Below, one piece after another: positions 1 to 10,100 of a stretch of DNA of 64,000 nucleotides. The position numbers were made by a program, and so were the translations under genes. Position 1 is the first letter of the stretch, and each line of letters starts with the position of its first letter. Source of the stretch: Geosiphon pyriformis. Lineage: Eukaryota; Glomeromycota; Glomeromycetes; Archaeosporales; Geosiphonaceae. The DNA is taken from the NCBI GenBank assembly GCA_016748015.1, contig JAAOMT010000503.1, positions 489,258-553,257 on the forward strand. The letters run 5' to 3'. The notes beneath the pieces are model-generated. The model had not been told where the DNA came from and ran no database searches. It saw only the letters and a program-made list of their open reading frames with translations.

Positions 1-359
1 GGTGATTCATTGGCTTCGAACTCAAAAAAAAAGATATCAGAGAGATTGGCATTTTCAGCAATTCTGGCTGGTAGAATAATGGTGTGGTTATGAGAAGGAT
101 TTTGTTGTTGTGCTACAGTTCTATCTTCCGAGAGTGCAGTATGGTGAAAATTCTATTCTTTTGGCATTGTTAAATAACTGGGTTGAGTGTGATAGTGGTT
201 GGGTCTTGATTGAGTGGAATTTTGGAGAACCAATTGGTTGTTCGAACTGATTCTATTGTTGTTTACTTGGTATTAATTTTGTGGTGTGAATTGATTTTAT
301 GTAATCAATCTTTGAGCAGGTACTTAATAATGTTGTGTGGGTGGTTGTTGATAATGCTG

Positions 360-1967
360 TTAGATTGGCTGTGAGGCAGGCTGATAATAGTTATTTTGGT
401 ATTGGGGTCTTGGTGGATAGTAATAAGATTGTTGTGGTGAAGGGTAACATTGATTACTCTTGTTTTGTTGGTCTTGTTGTAGCTTTCTGCAATCTCTTTT
501 CCAGTGGCCAGAAATTCCACAGTAATGGCAATTCTGAGGCTGGTTATTAGAAGATGATGCGAAGTTGTTTTGATTTCGTCTTTGGGGTGGTTGATATCTT
601 TGGGGTTGCTGTTGTTGTTGGTTGGTAAAATAGTTTTTGACTTTCTTTGTAAGTTGGTCAATTTTCTCCTCAGCTGCTGAGCTGGTTTCTCTAATGGCTA
701 AGTTCACAAGTTTTGTACAATTGGCTTCTTTCATGGCCATTTCATATTTTTTTGCATGCTGAATGACAGAGTTTAAATCTTCTGAGGCATGTGGATAAAC
801 CTTTTTAATTAGTTTATCTTTTAAACCAGCGATAAATTGATCCAAGATTTGAGCATCAGAATAATAATCATTAGTTTCAAGTTGGCAAATTTGTCTAAGA
901 AGTTTGTTGAATTTTCTAATATAAGTCATGACAGATTCGGGGGGTTCTTGTTTGATATTGCAAAAACAATTTTGAAGTGTGATTGAGGTGTTGTTATTGG
1001 TGAATTGTTCTAAGAAGACAGTTTTGAAAGCTGTCCAGTCATTAAAAGGGGTGGTCAAATTTTTGAACCATTTGCCTGCTGTTTCTTTGAGAAAGTAAGG
1101 AATTGTTCTTAACATTCTGGCAGCATTCCATCCATTTGCATCTCCAGTTTTAGTAACTTGGTCAAGCCATTCTTGGGGACTAGTCTTAATGTCTTCTCCA
1201 TTAAATTCAGAGATTTTTGTGATGTATGCTGTCATTTTGTCTTCTTCATTTTTACTGTCTATTGTTTCTTCTTCAGTTATTTCAGAGTCGTTTTCTTCGT
1301 TTACTGCTGTCTTAGAGTGTTCACTTTGATTTTCAGCTAGAAAGTCAAGAAAATTGGAACTAGTTTGAAGGAGTTCTTGTTGTCTGGTGGGACTTCTGAG
1401 TGATGTAAAATCTTCTGGTCTTGCAAATTGATTTAAGAGTGAATTAAGTGTTTGTGCTTGTGTAAATAAAGCTAAAAAAGGTGTGATAGTAAGTGGAAGT
1501 TTTGAACTGGTTCTTTGTTCAGGTGTTTGTAAGTGTTTGGCAGTTGTCTTTTGTAGTGTTGGAGTGTTTGGAGTGGTTCTTGGGTATTGCTTCAATCTTT
1601 GTTTGTCTTTGTTGCTTGTTTCTGTCTCTGATTCAAAGTCAAAAGAGTATTTAGACTGTACTAGATATTTTTCTTCACAATACTCAATAATGTTAAAATT
1701 AAGTTCTTGGAAGTAGGTAGCAAGTGTTTCACTATTCAGGTCTTCTGTTTCCAATTGTGAATAGTGCACTAAATTATTGTAGAGGTTGCTTCTAACTTCT
1801 GAAATATTGTAGTTTCCAAAAAGATAATTGTTGATGCGGTTTTCAATGTATTGGTATACTGATTTCTTGACAACTTCAATTCCGTCTGGAATGTTGAATC
1901 TTTGCTTGCAGTGGGTGTAAATTGACTGGTAATACTCTAAAGTTGCTGTGTCTGGTGTGGTCACCAC
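360..1967 (-). CDS. Gag polyprotein of Gypsy-B (retrotransposon capsid/nucleocapsid)
   Basis: A 535-codon open frame on the minus strand. Residues about 255-420 resemble the Ty3/gypsy gag capsid domain, with the typical pattern WLDQVTK, then GKWFKNL, then an F-x-EQF motif and a YIRKFNKL segment. A CCHC zinc knuckle, CHYCGISGHWKRDC (C-x2-C-x4-H-x4-C), lies near residue 480 (about 485-535 in the window) and is followed by a Gln/Tyr/Pro-rich tail. The N-terminal 250 residues are poorly conserved and Glu/Ser/Thr-rich. By family knowledge, Gag packages element RNA into cytoplasmic virus-like particles. The start at 1,967 lies 45 bp inside the LTR edge, leaving a short leader after the primer-binding region. 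No internal stop is present. The frame could be longer through frameshifting into pol, but pol is not in the window. Confidence 0.8.
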   Translation of the reverse strand: MVTTPDTATLEYYQSIYTHCKQRFNIPDGIEVVKKSVYQYIENRINNYLFGNYNISEVRSNLYNNLVHYSQLETEDLNSETLATYFQELNFNIIEYCEEKYLVQSKYSFDFESETETSNKDKQRLKQYPRTTPNTPTLQKTTAKHLQTPEQRTSSKLPLTITPFLALFTQAQTLNSLLNQFARPEDFTSLRSPTRQQELLQTSSNFLDFLAENQSEHSKTAVNEENDSEITEEETIDSKNEEDKMTAYITKISEFNGEDIKTSPQEWLDQVTKTGDANGWNAARMLRTIPYFLKETAGKWFKNLTTPFNDWTAFKTVFLEQFTNNNTSITLQNCFCNIKQEPPESVMTYIRKFNKLLRQICQLETNDYYSDAQILDQFIAGLKDKLIKKVYPHASEDLNSVIQHAKKYEMAMKEANCTKLVNLAIRETSSAAEEKIDQLTKKVKNYFTNQQQQQPQRYQPPQRRNQNNFASSSNNQPQNCHYCGISGHWKRDCRKLQQDQQNKSNQCYPSPQQSYYYPPRPQYQNNYYQPASQPI

Positions 1968-2012
1968 TTTGAATTTGTTGTTGCTGTGTTATTTCCATGA
2001 GAGAGCACTAAA

Positions 2013-2985
2013 TGTTACCAGAGGTTTTTGGTCTCTTCTTAGCTCTTGTATGTTTGTTGTAATGCTGTTAATTCACAACTATGGGAAGTGTTTGAATCTC
2101 TGATAACTGAATTTATCTTCAAATTATCTCCTATAATTTGAACTGCTGGGCTTATGAGTGGAATGGCCAATTCCATGCCAGTTACTTTGTATAGTTACAT
2201 TGTAGTAAACATCAATTCTTTTCCAGAAAATGCTCGTCTAGAAGCTCACTAAAATGTGTAGTTACTTTACTGTGAAAGTCAACTCTTCTACAGGAATTCT
2301 TGTTTGTAGGCTACCCAAATAATTTATAATAAGAAAGAAAAAAAAAATAAAAGAAATGTAAAAGAAAAGTAAGAACTAATTTATGGAAGTTGTTTCAGAT
2401 CCAGACCTGGAAGTGCTTTAACAGTTTACTGAAATTGGTAGCTAGTCAATTTCAAATTGTTAGTAGAAATTGGTTAATTTTCAAGGGAAATAATTAAGAA
2501 TTTGGTTTTTTGAATTATTTGATATTTATTTTGTTTTTGTGTGTAAAGGATGATTCTAATTGTTAAATCTGAAGTAAGATACATTTTCTTGAAGAGAGAA
2601 GCTCTTCTTTTATACAACTTGTCATAACACTATTCTATGAACTTAAACTTTGTTCTTTTCTACAATTTTGCTAAACTAAAGCTACATTTTGGCGAACTAC
2701 AAGTTATTTCTGCAAACTATTAGATATTTTGGTGAACTATCAATTATTTTGGCAAATTTCTACAAATTTTGGCAAACTTTTTGAATGTTACATAGTTCGG
2801 GGTATTGCATGATTGATCATCACAATTAGGTTACATTTGTGTTATGTACAAATTGGATTATTAATTAAATGATAATTTCAGATATTTTGCTAATGTAATA
2901 AGTGATAATTTGAAATGCTAATTAATGATAAGAATTATAAGGGTAATTTCATGCTAAGCAATATTTCTAATTTTGTCTGGTAACA
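2013..2985 (-). repeat. 5' LTR of Gypsy-B (973 bp)
   Basis: The terminal inverted ends are perfect over 10 bp: TGTTACCAGA at 2,013 and TCTGGTAACA ending at 2,985, the classic TG...CA form. In element sense it is followed by TTTAGTGCTCTCTCATGG, a plausible tRNA primer-binding site close to the TGGTGCTCC form used by Gypsy-A. It contains no coding frame. Confidence 0.75.
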
Positions 2986-3235
2986 ATGTAAAAAAATTAC
3001 AGATTACTTACCAGAGGAGTACTGGTCATTAAGTTAAAGAAAAAAATTGACAGAATTGCAATTCTGGGAAGCTACAGATAAACAACTATTGAATCTCTGT
3101 TTATTATACAAAGGATTCAACCAAAACCTTCAGATAACAATATTTTCAAATTACTATCATTGTGAATAGCTTCTGAGCACCAAATTATGGATTTTGTTAT
3201 TTGATTTGAGATCCTAAATAATCACCTGTAACATT

Positions 3236-3251
3236 TGGTGCTCCCTGTAAG
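3236..3251 (+). promoter_or_regulatory. tRNA primer-binding site of non-autonomous Gypsy-A copy 1
   Basis: TGGTGCTCCCTGTAAG lies two bases after the LTR terminus TGTAACA. It would pair with a tRNA 3' end ...GGGAGCACCA. The same site occurs at 15,883 (decayed to TGGTGCTTTC) and, reversed, at 14,817-14,833 in the autonomous element. Confidence 0.7.
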
Positions 3252-3361
3252 ATATAATCCAATAGAGAACCAGTACCAGCAACAACCATACAAGAAAGTG
3301 GTAAACTAAGAGAAAACAAGAGAAAATCACTTAAGATTTGTGAAATCCTTATTTTATCATT

Positions 3362-3940
3362 ACTTTTGATAAAAAATTGTTAAATTCAAACTCTGATTAT
3401 TCAAGACCCAATCATTAAAACCCTAAACATTCGAAAATTACCATTGATAAATTTGTTAAAACTTATTAAATTCAAACTCTGATTATTCAAAACTTGATTG
3501 TTAAAACCTCAAACATTCAAAACTTACCATTAATAAATTTGTTAAAAATTTATTAAATTAAAACTCTGATTATTCAAGACCTAATCATTAAAACCCCAAA
3601 TATTCAAAAATTACTATTAATAAATTTGTTAAACTTGTTAAATTAAAACTTCATTTATTCAAAACCCAATTATTAAAACCCCAAACATTCGAAACTTATC
3701 TTTGATAAACTTGTTAAAACTTGTTAAAACTCTGACTATTCAAGACCTAATTGTTCAAAAACCCAAACATTTAAAACCTGATAATTCCAATCTTATTATT
3801 ATACAAAGAAACTTACTGTTGATAAAACTTGTTAAACTTTTAGCAATTCAAACTCCGAGAATTATTCAAAAACCCAAACATTCAAAGTCTGATAAATTCC
3901 AAAATCCACTATTATACAAGAAAACTTACCTCCAATAGCC
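3362..3940 (+). repeat. Leader tandem repeat of non-autonomous Gypsy-A (about 6 units of 78-109 bp)
   Basis: Imperfect tandem units each begin with a form of GATAAATTTGTTAAAACTT, followed by AAACTCTGATTATTCAA and AAACCCCAAACATTCAAAA. Unit starts are near 3,369, 3,447, 3,531, 3,618, 3,703 and 3,812. The array lies directly after the primer-binding site. A 78-codon frame inside it (3,702-3,938) is a by-product of the repeat. Confidence 0.75.
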
Positions 3941-4082
3941 CAATAAAACTTAATTTCCACAGTACCAATAAATCAGCAAAACTCACCTGACAGTCCTGAG
4001 TCAAAATATTGGAACATAGTTACAATCCACTTTTATGTGTCATATATTCAAAGAAGAGTCAATCAGTGAAAACAAATAGAAA

Positions 4083-4450
4083 TTGGAATTAGAACTTAAT
4101 CCCAATTCAAACTCTGCTAATGATGACAACAATTCAAACTCCATTAATAACAATGACAATTTAAACTCCACCAACAACAATTCAAACTCCGCTTCAAACA
4201 CCAAACAATATATTATGTTTCTAGATCTTACAATAGAACAGAAATTAACTAAATTCAGTGATAATAATAAGGGCATTATGTCTAAACATGTACATAATAC
4301 AGATGCAAAATTTGAATGTGGATATTCTGGACAGATCACTATAGTTAAAAACTCCAGTCACATATAAAATTAGATTTACAAATAGCAATAGAAATTACAG
4401 CAACAATATTGATACAAAAGAGAGATTTAGAAAATTTTGCAGGAGCTCAA
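4083..4450 (+). pseudogene. Truncated dUTPase stub of non-autonomous Gypsy-A copy 1
   Basis: An Asn/Ser-rich stretch leads into a segment with HNTDAKFECGYSGQ, the counterpart of HDTDAGFDLRYSGK (dUTPase motif 1) in the autonomous element at 10,101-10,898. After a stop and frameshift, a second frame reads LQIAIEITATILIQ, matching the strand before motif 2. Coding similarity then ends and the polypurine tract and LTR follow. The DAGFDL core is degraded to DAKFEC and motifs 3-5 are absent, so no enzyme can be made. The stub may be kept only as leader or packaging sequence. The homology is seen directly; the role is inference. Confidence 0.7.
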
Positions 4451-4468
4451 TATTAAAGAAAGAAATAA

Positions 4469-5117
4469 TGTTACTCATAAAAAAAACAGATATAGAAAAA
4501 TAGTAGACCAATAAAGAAGTAATAATTAGCACATAAGCACATTGCTCAGCAATGTGGAGCAATATCAGAAATTACAGCACAATGCTCAGCAATGTGAGCA
4601 TTGCTCAAGAAATCATAGCACATTGCTCGAGAATGTGAGTGATTTCATAGAACATAAATTAGGTATATATAGCAGTAGTATCAGAAGCTAAAAAATTAGA
4701 CTTCCAGAGTCAGTAAGACTCTTAGAGTCAATTAGACTTGCAAGTCATAATTATTAGAATTCCCAAAACCTCTCAGTTTAGATTTGATTTAAGTAATCTT
4801 CTACATTACAAATATCAATAAATAATTATTCATTATTTTAATCCACTTTCCACTATTAACACTTTATGTTGATAGTAATTGATACTTAATTACACTAAAA
4901 CAATAGTTTTTGATCATGGCTATTGACAAGATACTAACATTTATCATTTTGGCTTATTTTTTTTTTTATTTTCCTTTGTTATTTCTTTTTTGTTGTTTAC
5001 TAATTGATTAAAGATTAAACACTAAATTATTGACATTAAAAATTGCCTGGTAAAAGACCTCTGCGAGTGGATAGAACATGTAAAAGAATTATGAATTACT
5101 TACTAAAAGAGTACTAA
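4469..5117 (+). repeat. Shared middle LTR of the Gypsy-A tandem, left part (continues at 15,669-15,880)
   Basis: It starts TGTTACTCATAAAA after a purine tract. It contains the U3 palindromes at 4,538-4,637, a TATATATAG-type box near 4,662-4,672, an A/T tract and the common R/U5 part. It breaks at 5,117 where the minus-strand element is inserted; the expected continuation CTGGCCATTAAG is found at 15,669. Combined length is about 860 bp. Confidence 0.8.
4538..4637 (+). promoter_or_regulatory. Three near-perfect palindromes in U3 of the Gypsy-A2 LTR
   Basis: CACATTGCTCAGCAATGTG (4,538-4,556), CACAATGCTCAGCAATGTG (4,578-4,596) and CACATTGCTCGAGAATGTG (4,619-4,637) are 19-bp inverted repeats around one central base. 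They lie just upstream of a TATA-like box. Decayed versions occur at 17,158-17,280 and in the solo LTR near 47,660-47,800. They are absent from the LTRs of the autonomous element. They look like upstream binding sites for a dimeric factor (inference). Confidence 0.55.
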
Positions 5118-5394
5118 TGTTACAAGTGATTATTTGGAGTCTCAAATCAAATAACAAAACCCATAACTTGGTGCTCAGAAGCTATTCATAATAATAGTAA
5201 TCTGAAGATTTTGGTTGAGTTCTTTGTATAATGGGCAGAGTTTTAATAGGTGTTTATCTATAGCTTCCCAGAATCACAATTCTGTCAATTTTTTTTTTTA
5301 GCTTGATAGCTGGTACTTTTCTGGTAAGTAATCTGTAATTTTTTTATGTGCTCTATTCACTTGTAGGGGTTTTTTACCAGGCAATCTTTAACAT

Positions 5395-6014
5395 TGTTAT
5401 GGAATGGTTTTCTTGTTATATTTAATTGCTGATATCCCGCTTTAATTGCAATCAGTCTTTCGTGAGTTCCTCAGTTCTATTTGTGTGATAATGTCACTGT
5501 TACACTGAAGGCTTTCTTTTTACTGTTGCGATGTAAGTTATTCTTTAATTCTTGATTGTTGTGTGTGTTTATGTACTCCTTCTCAGAGGCTGAACTGAAA
5601 TCTACCCACTGNNNNNNNNNNNNNNNNNNNNNNNNNNTTTTTAAAGGTTTCTTGGGATATTTAATTTGAAAGTATGATTTAAAGTGGAGTTTGTTGGATA
5701 AAATTGGATCTATTGCTTGATAAGTTATGATTTTTATTACTTGATTGATTCTTTCCCAATATTAAAACTACTGTATATATACATGTTTGTAGTTCTACGA
5801 GAAAATACTTTCTTTTTGATATTTCAACCTGGTGCTTGCTGCTATCACCAGTTGGTGTTGGCTGCTATTGTGAACTGGTGCTTGCCACTATCACGAGATG
5901 ATGTTTGCTACTATGTTAATCATTACCTTTCTAAGATTATTACTGTGCTATATTATAATTGAATAGTTTGTATTATTTTTATGATTCTTTTTGCTAAATT
6001 CTTAAACCGTAACA
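5395..6014. mobile_element. Solo LTR (third family, 620 bp) with assembly gap
   Basis: Ends are TGTTATGG and CCGTAACA (inverted, TG...CA), flanked by direct ACAT/ACAT at 5,391-5,394 and 6,015-6,018. Outside these the host LTR sequence is continuous. No coding frame of note; an 81-codon frame at 5,717-5,962 shows no recognised domain. Orientation cannot be set without a full element. Confidence 0.6.
5612..5637. other. Assembly gap (26 N)
   Basis: A run of 26 undetermined bases inside the solo LTR. The true length of this stretch is unknown. Confidence 0.99.
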
Positions 6015-6657
6015 ACATCAATAACTTAGCACTTTAATTCTTTAATTAATTAGTACACAATAAAAGAAAAAAAAATAAAAAAAATAAAAAAAAATAAAAA
6101 AATAAGCCAAGATGATAAAGTTAGTATCCTGTCAATAGCCATGATCAAGAGCTATTGTTCCAGTATGATTAAGTATCAATTATTATTAACATGAAGTGTT
6201 GATAGTGAAAAGTGGATTTGAGATAGTAATTAATTAATTATTTAATATTTGTAATATAGAAGGTTAATTAGATCAAATCTAAACTGAAAGATTTGTCTTT
6301 TTCTACTTCTAATGCTACCAATATATATACATAATTGAGATTTCTCAATTTTTCAATTCTTCACACCAGAAATCTTGGAATTTCTGAAATCCTGCAATTT
6401 TTTTGAGAGAAATCTTGGAATTCTGAAATTCTGCAATTCTTTGTATAAGAATTCTGAAATTCCTGAAATTCTGCAATTTCTTTGAGAGGAATTTTGGAAT
6501 TCCACATTTACTATGGCTACTTCTGATTGGCTAATTTATATGCTAATATACTTCCTATATTTTATGAGTAATATTATTTCTTTTTTTTTAATATTAAGCT
6601 CCATTGAGATCTCTTAATTCTAATTCTCCATCTTTGAGTATTTCTTGAACTTTTTTT

Positions 6658-6900
6658 TCAAGAATTACTTGTGCTATTTTGTTCTGTAATTTCAAATTGA
6701 GCATTGGTTATTTTTTCTATTTGGTTAATGCTAATAGAATTTATTTTTGGATTAAGTAAAATTTCTGGTCGATCTTGAAATCTGGTGTATAGCCAATAAA
6801 TGGCTCTTGCTTGTGTGATCAAATTGTTCTTCCCCACAAATTGTTCTAGTTGTTGCAGTATTGTTGTGTCAAATAATTGTTTTGTTTTATTCATATACAA
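6658..6900 (-). pseudogene. Small extra frame downstream of integrase in Gypsy-A
   Basis: An 80-codon frame between the integrase remnant and the 3' LTR. It contains a Gln/Leu-rich segment (TTILQQLEQFVG) and ARAIYWLYTRFQDRPEIL. I do not recognise a domain. Its place after pol, before the polypurine tract, is where some LTR elements carry an additional gene. It may also be the tail of a longer decayed frame. No function is assigned. Confidence 0.35.
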
Positions 6901-7599
6901 GCCCTAAATGTTCAAGTGTTGTCCCAAATAAAAGTAACAAAAGTTTTTTAGAAATTGTTGTATTTACTAATTTCAAGTTTCTATAATCAACTCTTAATAT
7001 TGGGTGACTTTTGGTTGTGTTTCTATTGCCAGTTTCACTTTTGTGATTATTTTGTTCACAGTGTTTTTTGTTTTTCTCTGTATTTTATTTCATAATTTTT
7101 TTTTGGTGTTTGTGTATCTGATAGTTTGTTGATTGATTGTAATTTCCATTTCTTGTTGTTGAATCAGTTGAAAAAGTTGTTGTACTAGTGAGTAAATGCC
7201 ATCAGTAATCTCTATTTTCTGCTGTTTTTTGTTATATATACTATGTTTTTATATACTCTTTTGGTTGTTCGATTTTACATGTTTGGTTCAATGATTATAA
7301 TTGGTTTTAAATCTTGTGGAATTTCATCTGGTTTAACTAGTATTTTCTGTACTTTTAATTGTAGAATATTACTGGTAGATGATAATGCTATATAATAACA
7401 TTGTTTCAGTCAATCACCATGTGCTGCTTTGATTAAGATTTTGTTGTTCAATCTTAATTTATAAGCTCTATTTTCAAGAATTTTTTCTATGTAAAATGGT
7501 TCATCCTATTTGGAATCAAATTTTCTACTCCATTGTTTTTCTGCTTTAGTATGATGTAGAAGTACTTTGTCTCTAATCTTGAATTCAACTGGTTTCTTT

Positions 7600-8340
7600 G
7601 GTAGTTGGTTATTGTGTCTTTTTTGTGACTTTTGGATGTTATCAGCTGCTCTTCATTGTGTATTTTCTAGTGTTTCCATTAAGTCATATGTCTTTTTCAA
7701 CAATGTTCTTTGAAAATTCTCTTCTGTTATTGATTCTGTTGAATATGTTTTAACTTCTATCTCAACTGGTAATGTTGCTGTTCTACCATATACTAATTTA
7801 AATAGTGTTGCTTGTGTAGTGTCTTGCTTTATTGTCTGATAAGCAAATAATACTGATGATATAATCAAATCCTATTCATCCTGGTTTTTTTGGCTGATTT
7901 TAGCAATGGTTTCACACAATATTCTGTTAAAATTTTCAACTAATCCATTTGTTTGTGGATGGTATAGTGATGATAATAGTCTTTTTATCCCAAATTTTTG
8001 ACTTAATTCTGCCAATGTTTTATTCACAAAGTGAGTTCTTTGATCTGATAGTAGTTTTTTTGAACATTCATGTCAACAGATTAAATCTTGATGAATAAAT
8101 TTGGCAACAGATTCTGCATCTGCTCTTTGAATGGCTTTTGCTTCTGGCCATTTTGTGAGATAATTCATGGCTACTGCAATATATCTGTTGCTTCTACTGG
8201 TTATTGTTAATGGTCTAACTAAGTTAATTCCAATATAATTGAATGATTGTCCTACTCTAATTGGTCTCAATAGTTTATTGAATTTTGTTCCTTTTCTTTT
8301 CTGACAAGTGTCACAATTTTGCACATATTAGATGATATCC
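7600..8340 (-). pseudogene. Integrase remnant of Gypsy-A
   Basis: The fragment at 8,073-8,324 begins with CDTCQKRK, the last Cys pair of the HHCC zinc domain, then runs into the catalytic core. In the first core motif the expected Asp is Asn (YIGINLVRPL) and in the second it is again Asn (AMNYLTKWPEA). After stops, the fragment at 7,653-7,868 has the LPVEIE segment typical of the gypsy integrase C-terminal region. Integrase would insert the cDNA into the nuclear genome; with both core Asp residues lost and stops in frame this copy cannot. Confidence 0.8.
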
Positions 8341-8855
8341 AGATATATTGATGGTCAATAATATCTTTTTCTGGTTTTTTCTATAATTGGTTCTTTATAA
8401 AAATGTCCTGCTGTTGGGTTTAAGTGCATATTAAATAATATTATTTCTTTCTCTAGTTGGTTGATCTGAATTTTTTTTGTTTTTCCAGTAAAGTATATTT
8501 TAATGGTTGATAAAATATTTTGATTGTTGTTTGATATGGCTTTGTTCTTTTGGAGATAATTTCTCCTTAAACTGCCAAGTATTTATATAATGTTTGAGTT
8601 GTTGGTATTTTTGTATATTCATTTTTTGTTATATATATTTTTTTTTTGGTTAAAATGTTTTTAGATTTGTCTTATTTACAACAAACTATCAGCATTTCTA
8701 TTGTTTTTTCTTTTTTTATAATGTACTGTGAATGTATATAGTAATAGTGCTATTTTCTATCTTGTATGATGATTATCTCCAAATTTTTCCTTTTGGATTG
8801 AAATCAATTCCTTGTAATTAGTGTACACATCAAACTTTTGATTCAAGTATTCTTT

Positions 8856-10080
8856 CTATTTAGTGACAGCCCAATAGATAGCTAAGTGTTTAAGTGCTAA
8901 AGTTCTATAGTTCTTTTCAGCTGGACTTAAGCTTTTGCTAGCATATGCTACTAAGTGTTTTCTTCTATTTAAACTTTTCTGTGACAGTACTGCTCTTAAT
9001 GCTTGGCCTGATGCATTGGTGGTGATAATAAATGGTTTGCTGTGATCTGAATACATTAACACTGAAGCTTGAATAAGCTTTTTTCTTAATGTATTAAAAG
9101 CTTTTTGCTGGTTTTCCATCCATTCATATTTAGTGTTTTTTGATTAAAGCTGGTGTAATAGCTGAGCCAGTTTAAAAAAATCTTTGATAAAGTGACAATA
9201 GTATCTGGCAAATCCCAAGAATGCTCTTAGTTCTGTCAAGTTGGTTGGTACTAAAAAGTTTTTGACCACTTCAATCTTGTCTGAATCTGTTTTAATATTA
9301 TCTTTGCTTACAACATGTTCCAAAAACATAAGTTCAGTTTTTTCAAAAAAACATTTGGTTGCATTTAGCTTTAATCTAACTTTTTTTAGTCTTTTAAACA
9401 CTTGTTGGAGATGATACAGATGATTATTGAATGTTTTTAAGAACACATTGGTGTTATCTAAATATATAACTACAGATTTTCATAGCAGTCTCATATAGAC
9501 AATTTTCATTAGTCATTGGAATATGACTGAAGCATTTATCAAGCCAAATGGCATAACTTCAAATTCAAAATTTTTTTCTTGTATTGTAAAAGCTGTTTTT
9601 TCTTTGTCTTCCAGTTTCATGGCTACTTGCCAGTAACCACTGTCTAAATCTAAAGTTGAAAACTATTTCTTTCCTCCAAAAGCATTGAAAAGTTTTTGTA
9701 TCTTTGGAGTCAAATAGCTATTATCTTTGATTACTTAATTCAATTTCCAATAATCTACACAAAAGTGTATTTTTCTATTCTTTTTATAAACTAATACTAC
9801 TAGTAATGACCATAGACTCATTTATGGTTGAATTAACCCATTGTCAAATATTCAATTGATTTCTTGATAAATGATCTCATGGCTGGCTGGTGGTACTTTG
9901 TATATTCTCTGTTTAATTGGCATTGCATCTCCAGTCTTGATTTAATGTTGGATGATATTAGTTCTGCCAAATTCATTTTTGCTGGCAAAGATGTTATTAA
10001 AATTGTTAAGTAACATCTTGAGCTGCATATGTTGTAGTGGATCTAAGTTTTTCATGTTCATTTATTCCAATTGTTTTGGT
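8856..10080 (-). pseudogene. Reverse transcriptase and RNase H remnant of Gypsy-A
   Basis: RT is spread over about 9,144-10,080 in broken frames: PIKQRIYKVPP near 9,900, a dFxxGYWQV segment near 9,640, and the catalytic box, which reads Y-L-D-N rather than Y-L-D-D (Asn codon at 9,453-9,455). The connection segment ELRAFLGFARYYCHFI is clear at about 9,180-9,240. RNase H at 8,856-9,119 has TTNASG where TDAS is expected, and NYRTLALKHLA where the usual Glu is Lys. All these changes fit G-to-A on the coding strand. The frame is interrupted repeatedly. Confidence 0.85.
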
Positions 10081-10100
10081 TGGAGCAAATAGTATTTATT

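Larger units (their letters stand above)
1..2985 (-). mobile_element. Gypsy-B LTR retrotransposon, 5' part (LTR plus gag), cut by window edge
   Basis: Minus-strand Ty3/gypsy-like element. Its 5' LTR is at 2,013-2,985 and a gag gene follows at 1,967-360. The remaining 359 bases up to the window edge hold no recognisable pol motif, so the rest of the element, if present, lies outside. The right LTR end abuts sequence at 2,986 that continues in the middle of a Gypsy-A LTR (compare 5,088-5,117), so Gypsy-B inserted into that older LTR. The gag frame is undamaged, which suggests a younger insertion than its neighbours. The target duplication cannot be checked because the other end is missing. Confidence 0.8.
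2986..5117 (+). mobile_element. Non-autonomous Gypsy-A element, copy 1 (LTR end, leader repeats, dUTPase stub, LTR start)
   Basis: The plus-strand order is: LTR 3' part 2,986-3,233; primer-binding site TGGTGCTCCCTGTAAG at 3,236-3,251; a leader with tandem repeats at 3,362-3,940; a short frame ending in a truncated dUTPase at 4,083-4,450; a purine tract; and the next LTR from 4,469 (TGTTACTCAT). That LTR is interrupted at 5,117 by the autonomous minus-strand element and resumes at 15,669. No gag, RT or integrase is present, so mobilisation would have needed an autonomous relative. The same arrangement repeats at 15,669-17,965, so the two copies share the middle LTR. Confidence 0.75.
5118..6573 (-). 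repeat. 3' LTR of the autonomous Gypsy-A element (interrupted)
   Basis: It matches the 5' LTR at 14,836-15,668 along its whole length, including the GAATTC/GAAATTGCAGGATT-type U3 repeats and an (A)nT tract. It is interrupted at 5,395-6,014 by a foreign solo LTR. The inner edge at 6,573 follows a purine tract in element sense. Confidence 0.8.

Noticed and set aside
3702-3938. 78-codon frame in the leader repeat
   Set aside because: It consists only of the tandem unit translated, with no domain and no counterpart kept open in copy 2.
3362-3940. CRISPR-like array (regular units)
   Set aside because: Units are diverged direct repeats with no unique spacers, inside an LTR element of a eukaryote.
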